A DNA stretch of 64,000 bases from Hyphomonas pacifica (GCF_000682675.1 NZ_AWFA01000003.1:35295-99294); one strand, 5' to 3'. Shown: positions 43,558-52,913, counted from the stretch's first letter. Notes: a model not told the origin generated them from the letters alone. Made by a program: numbers and translations.

Positions 43558-45549
43558 ATGACAAACGCCTATCGCCTTGCGGCGACCCTTGGTTTTGCGA
43601 TCAACCTGATGGCAGGCACAGCCATTGCCTATGCGCAGGAAAGTAATGCGGATACTCCCCCGGTGGGAGTTGCGACGGATGCAACACGGGCTGCTAACAA
43701 GGCCGTCTCCCTGCGGCTGCCCCTCGATAACAATGATGACTTTCTCGATGCGACGCGCGGCCTGCTGGCGCAGCTGAAAGAAGACACGATTAAAGATGCC
43801 GATGGCAAAGTGGTCTGGCAGATCAGCCAGCGCGATTTCATTGAGGGCGACAGTCCGGACACGGTGAACCCGTCCCTCTGGCGGCAGGAGCGGCTGAATT
43901 CCGAGCATGGTCTGTTCGAAGTGCAGGACGGCATCTATCAGGTGCGCGGCTATGATTTGGCGGTCATGTCCATTATCCGGGGCGAAACAGGCTGGATCAT
44001 CGTAGACCCTCTGCTCAGCCAGGAGACAGCGGCGGCGGCGCTGGGCCTCGTGAACGAGACGCTGGGCGAGCGGCCCGTGACGGGCGTGCTCTACACCCAT
44101 TCCCATGCGGACCATTTTGGCGGCGTGCGCGGCGTGATAGATGAGGCGGATGCCAAGGCGCGCGGCGTGCCGATCCTCGCCCCCATCGGCTTTACCGAGT
44201 CCGCAGTAGCCGAGAATCTTCTGGCTGGGAATTATATGAACCGCCGCGCCATGCTGATGTTTGGCAATGCCCTGCCAAGCGGTCCGACCGGTCAAGTGGG
44301 CGTTGGCCTTGGGCCGGCCTTGTCTCAGGGGCGCACGGGCTTGATTGAGCCCACGGAAGAAGTCTCCGGACGCGGCACGGTGCGCGTCATTGATGGTGTA
44401 ACTTTTGAGTTCATTGACGCCGCTGGCACCGAAGCGCCTGCCGAATTCATGTTCTATCTGCCTGAATTCCGCGCGCTGTGTACGGCCGAAGTTGCTACGG
44501 CGACCTTCCACAACGCGCTGACCCTGCGCGGGGCCAAGGTGCGAGACCTGCTGGAATGGAGTCGGGTGATCGACTATGCGCTGACCAATTATGGCGACAA
44601 GTCAGACGTCATCTTTGCCTCTCACCACTGGCCGACTTTCGGCAATGAGAATGTGGAATCCTATCTGGCAGGCCAGCGCGATATTTATCGCTACACGCAC
44701 GACCAGACGGTGCGCCGCGCCAATCGCGGACAAACCCAGTTTCAGATCGCCGAGGACCTTGAAGAGCCGCCAGTCCAGGAGACGCATTTCGATACACGCG
44801 GCTACTATGGAACGCTGAATCACAACGCGAAGGCAGTCTACCAGTATTACTTTGGCTGGTGGGATGGCGTGCCGGCCACATTCAATGCCCATCCGCTGGA
44901 AGAGAAGGCCCCGCGCTTTGTTGAGGCGGTCGGCGGGGAAGATGCCGCCTTGGCTGTCGGCTGGAAGGCGTTTGATGAGGGCGACTATCGCTGGTCGGCT
45001 GAAGTCTTCAACTACATCGTTTTCGCCAATCCGGAAAATCAGGCCGCGCGAGACTGGCTGGCCGCCAGCTATGAGCAGCTTGGCTTCCAGGCTGAAAGCG
45101 GCGCATGGCGCGATTATTATCTGACCGGGGCAAGCGAGCTGCGCAACGGCTTACCGGATGGCGGCCAGGTGCGGGCTGGAAGCCGTGAGTTCATCATGGG
45201 TGTGCCGACCGTGGATTTGTTCAACGCGCTGGCCGTGCGTTACGCGCCGGAAAAACTGGCGCGTGATCCGTTCTTGCTGAACTTCCGCTTCACCGACACG
45301 GATGAGGCGATCCTTGTGGATGTCGGCAGTGCCACGGCCTTCCCGCGGGAGGGCGCGCAGTCAGATGACGCCGCCGCGACGCTGATTCTGACGCGCTCTG
45401 CCTTCAATGATCTGATCCTGCAGAGTCGCAGCTTTCAGGAAATCGCCCAAACAGGAGAGGCTAGTGTGGAGGGAGACCCGGCTGCGCTGATGGCCTGGTT
45501 TACCGCACTGGAGACGCCGGACTTCTGGTTCAGTGTTGTTGAGCCCTAG
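43558..45549 (+). CDS. Alkyl sulfatase (SdsA1-type)
   Basis: A 663-residue exported zinc hydrolase that frees sulfate from alkyl sulfates such as SDS. A signal peptide (cleavage after AYA, about residue 24) is followed by a metallo-beta-lactamase domain with THSHADHFGG, a dimerisation domain with TPR-like helices (about 440-520) and a C-terminal SCP2-like domain (530-660). The order matches Pseudomonas SdsA1. GGGAGGAAATC precedes the ATG. It is divergent from the ECF42 operon, and ends 36 bp from a convergent esterase gene. Confidence 0.93.
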   Translation: MTNAYRLAATLGFAINLMAGTAIAYAQESNADTPPVGVATDATRAANKAVSLRLPLDNNDDFLDATRGLLAQLKEDTIKDADGKVVWQISQRDFIEGDSPDTVNPSLWRQERLNSEHGLFEVQDGIYQVRGYDLAVMSIIRGETGWIIVDPLLSQETAAAALGLVNETLGERPVTGVLYTHSHADHFGGVRGVIDEADAKARGVPILAPIGFTESAVAENLLAGNYMNRRAMLMFGNALPSGPTGQVGVGLGPALSQGRTGLIEPTEEVSGRGTVRVIDGVTFEFIDAAGTEAPAEFMFYLPEFRALCTAEVATATFHNALTLRGAKVRDLLEWSRVIDYALTNYGDKSDVIFASHHWPTFGNENVESYLAGQRDIYRYTHDQTVRRANRGQTQFQIAEDLEEPPVQETHFDTRGYYGTLNHNAKAVYQYYFGWWDGVPATFNAHPLEEKAPRFVEAVGGEDAALAVGWKAFDEGDYRWSAEVFNYIVFANPENQAARDWLAASYEQLGFQAESGAWRDYYLTGASELRNGLPDGGQVRAGSREFIMGVPTVDLFNALAVRYAPEKLARDPFLLNFRFTDTDEAILVDVGSATAFPREGAQSDDAAATLILTRSAFNDLILQSRSFQEIAQTGEASVEGDPAALMAWFTALETPDFWFSVVEP

Positions 45550-45585
45550 GCCCAGGCAAGAAACAGGGCAGGGGACAGGCTGTCC

Positions 45586-46443
45586 TTAATCGGCCAGTTG
45601 TTCCCGGAAGAAGTCAACGATCATCGGAGCCGCCTTGTCGCCCTTTGCGCCCAGGCGGTCATTCAGGCTTTTGTGGCTGCGCTTCTTGATCAACTTGGCT
45701 TCGGCCTTGTGGCCTTTGCCTTTCAGAGTTTCGGCCAGTTCCTTGGCGCGCGCCGGGGCAACGGCCCGGTCGACATAGAGCAGCAGGAAGGGCGGGATCG
45801 GCGTTTCCTCTTCCACCAGCAGGGTCGGGCTGGCCGCAGCCCATACATCCGGGTCATCGCCGGTAAAGGCCGGGTGATAGAAATCCGGAATTTCGCCGTC
45901 ACGGCCTGTGCGGGAAAGATTGTAGGCTGCGCTGTCCAGCGCGGCGACGCCCTTGATGACATCCGTCTTCAGGCCATAGGCGTCCAGATAGTCTGGATCT
46001 ATGGCGACGAGGGCAGCCATATGCGCGCCGGCGGAATGGCCCATTAGGAACAGCTTATCCGGGTCTGCGCCATATTCCTTCGAGTGTTCATGGAAATAGG
46101 CGATGGCCGCTGCGGCGTCTTCTTCTTGCGCCGGGAAGCGGTGGCTAGGTGCCAGCCGGTAATTGATGGCGATGAAGACAAAGCCCTGCTCGGTGAAATA
46201 CCTTGCCTGGTTGAGGCCGAGGGCATTCTGCTTGTTGCCGAAGGTCCATGCGCCGCCATGCATCATGATCACCATGGGCGCATCTTTCGCATCTTCCGGC
46301 ATGTAGACATCGGCGCGTACATCGCCGGGGTCCAGGCCCGGTGCCTCATGATAGATGACATCCCGTATGACCTTCGCATCTGCCGCGCCGGGCAGGGCAA
46401 ATACGGTGACGAAGGCAAGGAAGACAAGGCTCAAAAAACGCAT
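45586..46443 (-). CDS. Exported alpha/beta hydrolase (carboxylesterase/lipase-like)
   Basis: A 285-residue exported esterase of the BD-FAE/HSL-like type. The signal peptide MRFLSLVFLAFVTVFALPG cleaves after ADA; the oxyanion motif is MHGGAW, the nucleophile elbow GHSAGAH, and the C-terminal histidine KKRSHKSLND. Its substrate is probably a small ester. The start at 46443 begins the signal peptide directly; an earlier in-frame start is unsupported. Confidence 0.86.
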   Translation of the reverse strand: MRFLSLVFLAFVTVFALPGAADAKVIRDVIYHEAPGLDPGDVRADVYMPEDAKDAPMVIMMHGGAWTFGNKQNALGLNQARYFTEQGFVFIAINYRLAPSHRFPAQEEDAAAAIAYFHEHSKEYGADPDKLFLMGHSAGAHMAALVAIDPDYLDAYGLKTDVIKGVAALDSAAYNLSRTGRDGEIPDFYHPAFTGDDPDVWAAASPTLLVEEETPIPPFLLLYVDRAVAPARAKELAETLKGKGHKAEAKLIKKRSHKSLNDRLGAKGDKAAPMIVDFFREQLAD

Positions 46444-46602
46444 GGCAACTCGAATCTCGTTATGGCAGGGCAGACAGGCAGCTGAGCCTTTTGACGTGCC
46501 TGTCATGCGGCACATTTCAAGGCGGGGCTAGCCTTACGGCCCAAATATGCCAAAACTGTGAGCAGCCCTGTGGACAAGTCATGTTTGTCGCACAAGAACA
46601 TC

Positions 46603-46640
46603 TTGCGGCACATGGTCGAATAAGACACTATATGTGGTGT
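46603..46640 (+). promoter_or_regulatory. nrdB promoter with NrdR box
   Basis: TTGCGG (46603-46608) and ACTATA (46627-46632) with an 18-bp spacer, the same geometry as nrdA. ACACTATATGTGGTGT (46625-46640) matches the NrdR box and covers the -10. A weaker inverted repeat CAAGA-ACA-TCTTG lies about 33 bp upstream and may be a second, degenerate site. Confidence 0.83.
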
Positions 46641-46683
46641 AGATTATCCTTAACAACAAAAGATGATGATGTAGGAGGCCGTG

Positions 46684-47712
46684 ATGGCTGACGGAAATTC
46701 CAATGTGCCTGGGCTGCTGACGCCGAGTCTCGCCTACAAGCCGTTCCGTTACCCGTGGGCGTATGACTTCTGGAAGAAGCAGCAGCAGGTCCACTGGATG
46801 CCGGAAGAGGTGCCGCTGGGCGAGGATTGCAAGGACTGGGCGGTCAAGCTGTCGGACGAGGAGCGTAACCTGCTGACGCAGATCTTCCGCTTCTTCACCC
46901 AGTCGGACGTCGAAGTCGGCGCCAACTACATGACCAACTACATGCCGCGCTTCAAGCCGGTGGAAGTGTCGATGATGCTGTCGGCCTTCTCCAACATGGA
47001 GACGATCCACATCGCGGCCTATGCCCTGCTGCTGGAAACCATTGGCATGCCGGACACCGAATTCTCCGCCTTCATGGAATATCAGGAGATGGCGGCCAAG
47101 CACGACTATCTCGGCCAGTTCGGCTGTGAGACGAATGAAGACCTTGCGGTCTCCATGGCCGTGTTCGGTGCCTTCACCGAAGGGCTTCAGCTGTTTGCCT
47201 CCTTTGCCATGCTGATGAACTTCCCGCGCTTCAACAAGATGAAGGGCATGGGGCAGATCGTGTCCTGGTCTGTGCGCGACGAGTCTCTGCACTGCGAAGG
47301 CATGATCAAGCTGTTCCATGCCTTCTGTGCAGAAACCAATGTCATGAATGATGCGCTGCGCGAACGCATTCGTGAATGCTGCCGCACAGTTGTGGGCCTT
47401 GAAGACAAGTTCATCGAACTTGCCTTCGAAATGGGCCCGGTCGAAGGCATGACGCCGGACGACATCAAGAACTATATCCGCTACATCGCGGACTGGCGTC
47501 TTGGCCAGCTGAAGCTGGAGCCGATCTACGGCATCACCAAGCACCCGATCCCGTGGCTGACCGAGATCCTGAACGGTGTGGAGCACGCTAACTTCTTCGA
47601 ACAGCGCGCCACCGAATACTCCAAGGGCGCCACCCGCGGCGACTGGCACGGCGAGGAAGGCGTCTGGTCCAAATTCGACAGCCGCAAAACGTCAGAGGTT
47701 CCGGCCGAATAA
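46684..47712 (+). CDS. nrdB: Ribonucleoside-diphosphate reductase, small subunit
   Basis: Class I beta subunit (342 residues) with the diiron-tyrosyl cofactor. The ligand motif METIHIAAY contains Glu, His and the radical tyrosine four residues after the His; the second EXXH is DESLHCEGM. Partner NrdA is encoded 8 kb upstream. AGGAGG is five bases before the ATG at 46684 (a GTG immediately before is possible). A strong terminator follows. Confidence 0.97.
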   Translation: MADGNSNVPGLLTPSLAYKPFRYPWAYDFWKKQQQVHWMPEEVPLGEDCKDWAVKLSDEERNLLTQIFRFFTQSDVEVGANYMTNYMPRFKPVEVSMMLSAFSNMETIHIAAYALLLETIGMPDTEFSAFMEYQEMAAKHDYLGQFGCETNEDLAVSMAVFGAFTEGLQLFASFAMLMNFPRFNKMKGMGQIVSWSVRDESLHCEGMIKLFHAFCAETNVMNDALRERIRECCRTVVGLEDKFIELAFEMGPVEGMTPDDIKNYIRYIADWRLGQLKLEPIYGITKHPIPWLTEILNGVEHANFFEQRATEYSKGATRGDWHGEEGVWSKFDSRKTSEVPAE

Positions 47713-47737
47713 GGCTATGTCAGGCTGATGTCCAAAA

Positions 47738-47770
47738 AGCTCTCGGCTGTTTCGTGCCGGGAGCTTTTTT
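47738..47770 (+). terminator. Rho-independent terminator of nrdB
   Basis: AGCTCTCGGC pairs with GCCGGGAGCT (one G-T wobble) around an 8-nt loop, followed by TTTTTT at 47765-47770, 26 bp after the nrdB stop. Confidence 0.93.
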
Positions 47771-47786
47771 GTGTCCCGGGAGCTGT

Positions 47787-48152
47787 CTAGTACCAATATG
47801 GCGCTGCGCCATAATATGCGTACACACTCTTGCCATAGATATGGTCTTGCAGACGCTCATACTCATTGCGCTTGAGCCTGGGGGCTGCGTTGAGTTGTTC
47901 CTTGCTCAGACGGATGACGTATGCATCCAGGTTGTCATTATAGGTAAGCGCATTCCAGGGCAGGGGGTGATACTCTTCGCCAATGCCGAGGAACCCGCCA
48001 AAAGACATGACGGCATAGGCGACATTGCCCTTGCGCTTGTCCAGCATGATGCTGTCAATGTGGCCGAGTCTGTCCCCATCCGCATTGTAAACTTCCGTGC
48101 CTTCAACCCTGTGGCAACTGATCAGGGGATTTGTAATTCGGGTGTCTGACAT
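47787..48152 (-). CDS. PRC-barrel domain protein
   Basis: A 121-residue PRC-barrel protein. The domain spans ISCHRVEGTEVYNADGDRLGHIDSIMLD to GEEYHPLPWNALTY, ending in a Tyr-rich tail. PRC barrels occur in RimM and photosynthetic reaction centres, and as stand-alone stress or surface proteins; function here unknown. AGAAGAGAG immediately precedes the ATG at 48152. Confidence 0.85.
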   Translation of the reverse strand: MSDTRITNPLISCHRVEGTEVYNADGDRLGHIDSIMLDKRKGNVAYAVMSFGGFLGIGEEYHPLPWNALTYNDNLDAYVIRLSKEQLNAAPRLKRNEYERLQDHIYGKSVYAYYGAAPYWY

Positions 48153-48238
48153 CTCTCTTCTCTTTGAACACGTGTTCCCGCCAACCTGCCAAGTAACGCA
48201 GCGTGCCGGGATATGATCCATTCTTGAGAGAAATTAGT

Positions 48239-49507
48239 TTAGGCTATCAGGGAGGACTTGAGGGTCTGGGGCCCGCCAAGGCCGATCTTGGGCCGCCCGA
48301 GAAAATAGCCCTGGCCTTTCTGAACGCCCAATGAGCGCAGCATGTCCAGCTCGATCTGCGTTTCGATACCCTCTGCCACGACATGGCCCTGCGTTTCCTT
48401 GGAGAAATGCACCATGGCGCGCACCAGGGCGCAGTGAGAGGGCTGCTTGTCCAGATCCCGCGTGATGCTCATGTCCAGTTTGATGATGTCCGGGCGCAGC
48501 TTCAGAATGTGCCGCATGGAGGAATAGCCCGCCCCGGCATCGTCCACGGCCAAGCGCATGCCGCGTCGCCGTAGCGGCTTCAGGGCCTGCATCAGTTGCT
48601 CATAGCTGTCTACCTGAGCGTGCTCGGTAATTTCCAGAACAATGCGCTCCAGCGGTTGCTTAATCATGTGGGCACGGAACTCTTCCGAAATCGCGGTTTC
48701 GGGAGAGGCATTGATCGAGATGAATTTCAGTGGGTAGAGGCCCGTCAGCGGGTTGAGGGCCTTGCGGATGACGGCCATTTCCAGATCCTGCAGGCGGCCG
48801 ACATCATCGGCCTCGGCAAACCACACATCGGGGGCGCGGCCTGTGCCCGTGAAGCGGCAAAGCGCTTCATAGCCGACCGGGCGCATCTCCTCGATGTTAA
48901 GGATAGGCTGATAGGCAATTTCGAAATCATTCTGGTCGACCAGGGCATCAATCCGCTCCCGCATCCGGCCGGATTTCTGATGGGCCATCATTTGCGCGTC
49001 CAGATGCTCCGTCACCATGTTCGCGAACATCTCCATGACGCGCAGATCGCGGGCGTTCATGTCGGGTTTCGGTGTGTGGCTAATCCCGCAGAACATGCCG
49101 AATTTGGTGCCATCCTTCAGGACGAGCGGGATGCCGACATGGGCTGCAATCTTCAGATCCTTGGTGACCTGGAGGTTGCGGGAAATATCCAACTCGCGCG
49201 TATCTGTGATCAGCGGGGGCAGAAAGCCATCCATGATATGGTGGCAATAAGTCTCCATTTTGGGCAGACTTTTGCCCACCTGCAGACCGTCGCCCAGTTC
49301 ACCTGCGGCAATCATGTCCGTCATTTTCGGGGCGATCACTTCACGGAATACCGTATCGCCGTCCACGAATTCAGACATGTAAGCGATGTCGAGTTCGAGA
49401 TGCTCACGCACAGCGGTCAGGGCAGACCGCAGCATATCTGCGAGGAGGTCTTCCTGAGCGGTGCCCGAAGCAGGGGCGGCCTTTGGAGGGACATATGGTT
49501 TCTTCAT
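48239..49507 (-). CDS. GAF-EAL cyclic di-GMP phosphodiesterase
   Basis: A roughly 422-residue cytoplasmic signalling protein. An N-terminal GAF domain (about 15-165) precedes an EAL domain. The key residues are all present: EALCR, the NAS motif (SINASPE), the EITEH glutamate, DDAGAG, KLDM, AEGIET and QGYFLGRP, so it should hydrolyse c-di-GMP to pGpG, with GAF control. The start is uncertain: ATGs at 49507, 49516 and 49525 are in frame, none with a good ribosome-binding site. A perfect 12-bp inverted repeat covers this start region. Confidence 0.85.
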   Translation of the reverse strand: MKKPYVPPKAAPASGTAQEDLLADMLRSALTAVREHLELDIAYMSEFVDGDTVFREVIAPKMTDMIAAGELGDGLQVGKSLPKMETYCHHIMDGFLPPLITDTRELDISRNLQVTKDLKIAAHVGIPLVLKDGTKFGMFCGISHTPKPDMNARDLRVMEMFANMVTEHLDAQMMAHQKSGRMRERIDALVDQNDFEIAYQPILNIEEMRPVGYEALCRFTGTGRAPDVWFAEADDVGRLQDLEMAVIRKALNPLTGLYPLKFISINASPETAISEEFRAHMIKQPLERIVLEITEHAQVDSYEQLMQALKPLRRRGMRLAVDDAGAGYSSMRHILKLRPDIIKLDMSITRDLDKQPSHCALVRAMVHFSKETQGHVVAEGIETQIELDMLRSLGVQKGQGYFLGRPKIGLGGPQTLKSSLIA

Positions 49508-49520
49508 CGAAACCATATGT
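49491..49520. promoter_or_regulatory. Perfect inverted repeat over the EAL gene start
   Basis: ACATATGGTTTC and GAAACCATATGT are exact 12-bp complements around TTCATC. The loop contains the ATG at 49507, so an mRNA hairpin would expose or hide this start; alternatively it is a protein-binding site. Confidence 0.65.
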
Positions 49521-49592
49521 CTCATAAAGGTAGTATAAGACTTCCCAAATCGATTGATGAAATTTGCCGGAACTCCATGCCTATGCTGCATA

Positions 49593-49630
49593 AAAGTGAG
49601 GGGCTGCCCGTGGCCGTGGGCAGCCCCTCT
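49593..49630 (-). terminator. Rho-independent terminator of the UrcA gene
   Basis: GAGGGGCTGCCC (49599-49610) pairs perfectly with GGGCAGCCCCTC (49619-49630). A short T-run follows on the minus strand (49593-49596). Confidence 0.88.
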
Positions 49631-49655
49631 CAACGCTATTCCGGGAGGAAATGGT

Positions 49656-50006
49656 CTAGCGTTGTCCCGCGTCAGCGACGAGGGTTATAGCTTGGCGTGT
49701 AAAGACCGGAGACGTGTCGAGGCCAGAAATTTCCTGATTTTCAAGGATTTTCTTCATGGCGCTCTTCGTGACATGCTTGGCGCATTCACGGTCGACATAG
49801 GCCTGGTTGGTGACAGCAGAGCGTGTGGTGCAGGCGGATTTAGCCTGCTTCTCAACGGACTCCATCACAATGCTGGCGCCCATGTCAGAGGCCAGCAGGA
49901 CCTTGTCATAGGAAACCTCAACCGTAATAGGCTTGCCTTCAGCAGTTGCTGCGGCCGGGGCGAGGGTTGCTGCGGCCAGCAGGGCCGGGATGATAAACTT
50001 TTTCAT
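49656..50006 (-). CDS. UrcA family protein
   Basis: A 116-residue exported protein of the UrcA family, found mainly in Alphaproteobacteria. A signal peptide (cleavage after TAE region, about residue 23) precedes a domain with two conserved cysteines (SACTTRSA, RECAKHV) that probably form a disulfide. Function unknown. It is monocistronic with a strong terminator. Confidence 0.85.
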   Translation of the reverse strand: MKKFIIPALLAAATLAPAAATAEGKPITVEVSYDKVLLASDMGASIVMESVEKQAKSACTTRSAVTNQAYVDRECAKHVTKSAMKKILENQEISGLDTSPVFTRQAITLVADAGQR

Positions 50007-50327
50007 GGCTCAATACCTTCAGAGTTAGCGGCGGCCTTTTGGGCCGTCAAAAAACTCCTCCCGCCACACGAAATTGCCGTTTATTATTCCCGACGGTAAC
50101 ACCTGAGTGTCATGGCCGTCCGCCCGGGTTGGTCATCTCATGTTGCGCTGCAACAATTCACGAGGTTTGTGCATGGCTCAACCGCAATCTGCTGTTCAGA
50201 AAGTCATGGCTGCCTTGCGTTATCATTCTGCACGCAAGCTGTGCGGGGTGTGCACATTTGTTTGTCATACGGCCGTGCTATGATCCTGACAGATTGACAG
50301 AACGTCGCAATCCAGCCATTGGGTGAC
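50007..50327. other. Divergent promoter region, UrcA/amn
   Basis: A 321-bp gap with no gene. It contains short inverted repeats (TTGCGCTGCAA near 50134) and a possible -10 TATGAT at about 50278 for amn. Nothing else stands out. Confidence 0.5.
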
Positions 50328-51779
50328 ATGTCAAAACTCACTACACCCGAACAAGTCATAGACGCGCTGGAAGCGCTCTATATCGAGGCCGTAACGGCCC
50401 TGTCTGCCGCCCTGAACAGATTTCTGCGCGAAGGCACGCCGCCCGATCCTGCGCTGCGCAAGTCCGGTGCCTTCTGCTATCCTCAGATCCGTCTCATCTA
50501 CAATCCGGATGGTCCGCCGCCGCCAATTTCGCGCGCCTTCGGCAAAATGTCAGAGGCCGGCACTTATATCTCCACGATGACCCGTCCGGACTTCTTCCGG
50601 AACTATCTCAGCGAGCAACTGACCTTGCTGATGCGGGATTATGAGGTCGAGATTCATGTCGAGAAATCCGACTCCGAAATTCCCTACGCCTATGTGTGGG
50701 AGCAGGGGCTGGCCAATGGTCTAGAAGAAATCTCTCCGGCTGAACTGGCCCGTCACTTCCCGAGTCCGAATCTGGCTGACATCGGCGATGAAGTGGCTGA
50801 TGGCGAATTGTATGAGCCTTATGAGACGCATCCGCTGGCCCTGTTCGATGCTCAGCGCGTGGATCTTTCCCTGAAGCGTCTGCAGCATTATTGCGGCACA
50901 CCTGTGGAACATTTCCAGCACTATGTTCTTTTTACGAACTATCACCGCTATGTTGATGCGTTCTGTGACTGGGCACTGGACCAGTTGGTGCAGGATAATC
51001 ACTACACGTCTCTGTCCGTGCCTGGCGGGCTGGAAGTATCCGAGCCGACGGAGACGACGCGTGCTGAGATTGATGCGTCTCCCTGGCGCCGCTTCCAGAT
51101 GCCGGCCTATCATTTGCGCGCGCCGAACGGGGCGGGCATCACGTTGGTGAATATCGGTGTTGGACCGTCCAATGCGAAGACGATTACGGACCATCTTGCC
51201 GTTCTGCGGCCCCAGGTCTGGTTGATGGTTGGCCATTGTGGTGGCCTGCGTCACAGCCAGTCGATCGGCGATTATGTACTGGCCCACGCCTATCTGCGCG
51301 AAGACCATGTGCTGGACTCCGTACTGCCACCGGAGATTCCGGTGCCGCCGATTGCCGAAGTTCAAGTCGCCCTGCAGGAAGCGGCCGCTGCCGTGACAGG
51401 CGAGACGGAGAAACAGCTGAAGCGCCGTCTGCGGACAGGAACGGTTGTCACCACGGATGACCGGAACTGGGAGTTGCGATTCTCGGCCACGTCCCGCCGG
51501 TTCAACAAGTCCCGCGCCATTGCCATTGATATGGAAAGCGCCACGATTGCAGCCAATGGCTTCCGTCTGCGGGTGCCTTATGGCGTGCTGCTGTGTGTGT
51601 CAGACAAGCCCCTGCATGGCGAGATCAAACTGCCCGGCGCGGCGAACCGCTTTTATGAACGCGCGATCAGCGAACATATCCGTATCGGGATCGAAACGCT
51701 GGAGCGCCTCGCTGCCGACAAGGGCGCCAAGCTGCACAGCCGCAAACTGCGCGCCTTCGACGAGCCGCCTTTCCGGTAG
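50328..51779 (+). CDS. amn: AMP nucleosidase
   Basis: Splits AMP into adenine and ribose 5-phosphate, adjusting adenylate levels. The 483-residue protein has the Amn N-terminal domain (GPPPPISRAFGKMSEAGTY) and a C-terminal PNP/UDP phosphorylase-like catalytic domain with GVGPSNAKTITDHLAVLRPQ, GHCGGLR and IDMESATIAANGF. An upstream in-frame TTG at 50319 adds three residues; the ATG is preferred. It is followed after 6 bp by a GNAT gene. Confidence 0.95.
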   Translation: MSKLTTPEQVIDALEALYIEAVTALSAALNRFLREGTPPDPALRKSGAFCYPQIRLIYNPDGPPPPISRAFGKMSEAGTYISTMTRPDFFRNYLSEQLTLLMRDYEVEIHVEKSDSEIPYAYVWEQGLANGLEEISPAELARHFPSPNLADIGDEVADGELYEPYETHPLALFDAQRVDLSLKRLQHYCGTPVEHFQHYVLFTNYHRYVDAFCDWALDQLVQDNHYTSLSVPGGLEVSEPTETTRAEIDASPWRRFQMPAYHLRAPNGAGITLVNIGVGPSNAKTITDHLAVLRPQVWLMVGHCGGLRHSQSIGDYVLAHAYLREDHVLDSVLPPEIPVPPIAEVQVALQEAAAAVTGETEKQLKRRLRTGTVVTTDDRNWELRFSATSRRFNKSRAIAIDMESATIAANGFRLRVPYGVLLCVSDKPLHGEIKLPGAANRFYERAISEHIRIGIETLERLAADKGAKLHSRKLRAFDEPPFR

Positions 51780-51785
51780 GCACGT

Positions 51786-52274
51786 ATGATAATGACAGTC
51801 TGGATGCAGGCAGGCCTAGAAGACCTGCCTGACATTTCCCGTATCGCGGCAGAGGTGCATGCCGGTTATCCGGAATCCGATGCCGTGTTTTCCAACCGAC
51901 TCTCCCTGTTTGAGCCGGGCTGCTTCGTCTGTCGGATGGGGAAGCAGATTGTCGGCTATCTGATCAGCCATCCCTGGCGGTGCGGGCAGCCTGTTCCTCT
52001 AGATACGGAACTGACAGCCCTCCCGCAGGGGGCGGACTGTCTCTATCTGCATGACATTGCCCTGCTTCCGGCTGCGCGCGGCAAGGGCGCCAGTTCGCTC
52101 GCCCTTCAGGCGGTTAAACAGGTGGCGCGTCAGGCCGGCTTGCCGGTGATCTCCCTCGTCGCCCTTCCGGGAACGGAAGCTTACTGGTCCCGCCAGGGCT
52201 TTGAGGCCCGCCCGTGTACAAGCCTTGAAAGCTACGGCCCCGGCGTCAGCTATCGCGAGCGGGGCATCCTTTAG
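51786..52274 (+). CDS. GNAT family N-acetyltransferase
   Basis: A 162-residue acetyltransferase. Motif A for acetyl-CoA is LLPAARGKGASSLALQAV, and the fold ends GTEAYWSRQGFEAR. The acceptor is unknown. It starts 6 bp after amn and is probably co-transcribed. ATGs at 51786 and 51792 are both possible. Confidence 0.85.
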   Translation: MIMTVWMQAGLEDLPDISRIAAEVHAGYPESDAVFSNRLSLFEPGCFVCRMGKQIVGYLISHPWRCGQPVPLDTELTALPQGADCLYLHDIALLPAARGKGASSLALQAVKQVARQAGLPVISLVALPGTEAYWSRQGFEARPCTSLESYGPGVSYRERGIL

Positions 52275-52285
52275 CCGCGTCCAAG

Positions 52286-52326
52286 GAAAAAGGCGCAGGG
52301 CTCGATGACCGAGAGCCCTACGCCTT
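52286..52326 (-). terminator. Terminator of the SYLF gene
   Basis: On the minus strand AAGGCGTAGGGCTC pairs with GAGCCCTGCGCCTT with one mismatch, followed by TTTTT (plus-strand AAAAA at 52287-52291). It ends the convergent SYLF lipoprotein gene. Confidence 0.85.
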
Positions 52327-52352
52327 CACCTTGGCTCACCTGAGCCTTTGGG

Positions 52353-52913
52353 TTACTGAAGCTTGGTAATTTTCGTACCTTCAATGCTGAGACCAGCCAT
52401 CAGGCCTTTCTGATTGAAGACGAAGGCATAAGCGTCTTCTTTCAGTGTTGACGTGGAGAGGTTCTCCGCAACGCCGGCATTCACCAGAACGACCGTAGGG
52501 CCGACACCGATTTCCCAGCCATCAGACTCGGACAGGTACTGCACAGCGTCGTCATTCATCAGGAAGACAGCATAGCCATATTCCTGCGCGCCAGCCTGCA
52601 GACCCCACGAACCGGTCATGGAGTTGTAATAGTCAACCGTCGCACCATTCTGGATCAGCTCACCTTCGCCATACGCACCGCCAATGCCGAGACCGGCTTT
52701 GACCATCGACGGGAACACCAGAACGGCTTCGGACTGGTCGTAGATGGCCTTCGCGGTCGCATTATCGTTGATCAGCTTGTTCAGCGCGGCGCGGCTGCTT
52801 GCGTCGATCTCGGCGCGGTCAACTTCATCCGGAAGGCTAGTGCAGGCCGTGGTCAGGGCAGGTGCCCCAACAGCCAGAACAGCAGCGAGAAGGGCAGAAC
52901 GAAATTTCATCAT
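52353..52913 (-). CDS. SYLF/YSC84-domain lipoprotein
   Basis: A 186-residue exported protein with a lipoprotein-type signal (ALTTAC, cysteine near residue 24) and a SYLF domain. Typical segments are SEAVLVFPSMVKAGLGIGGAYGEGEL and SMTGSWGLQAGAQEYGYAVFLMN. SYLF proteins bind lipids, including phosphoinositides in eukaryotes; the bacterial role is unclear. GGAG lies nine bases before the ATG at 52913. Confidence 0.87.
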   Translation of the reverse strand: MMKFRSALLAAVLAVGAPALTTACTSLPDEVDRAEIDASSRAALNKLINDNATAKAIYDQSEAVLVFPSMVKAGLGIGGAYGEGELIQNGATVDYYNSMTGSWGLQAGAQEYGYAVFLMNDDAVQYLSESDGWEIGVGPTVVLVNAGVAENLSTSTLKEDAYAFVFNQKGLMAGLSIEGTKITKLQ

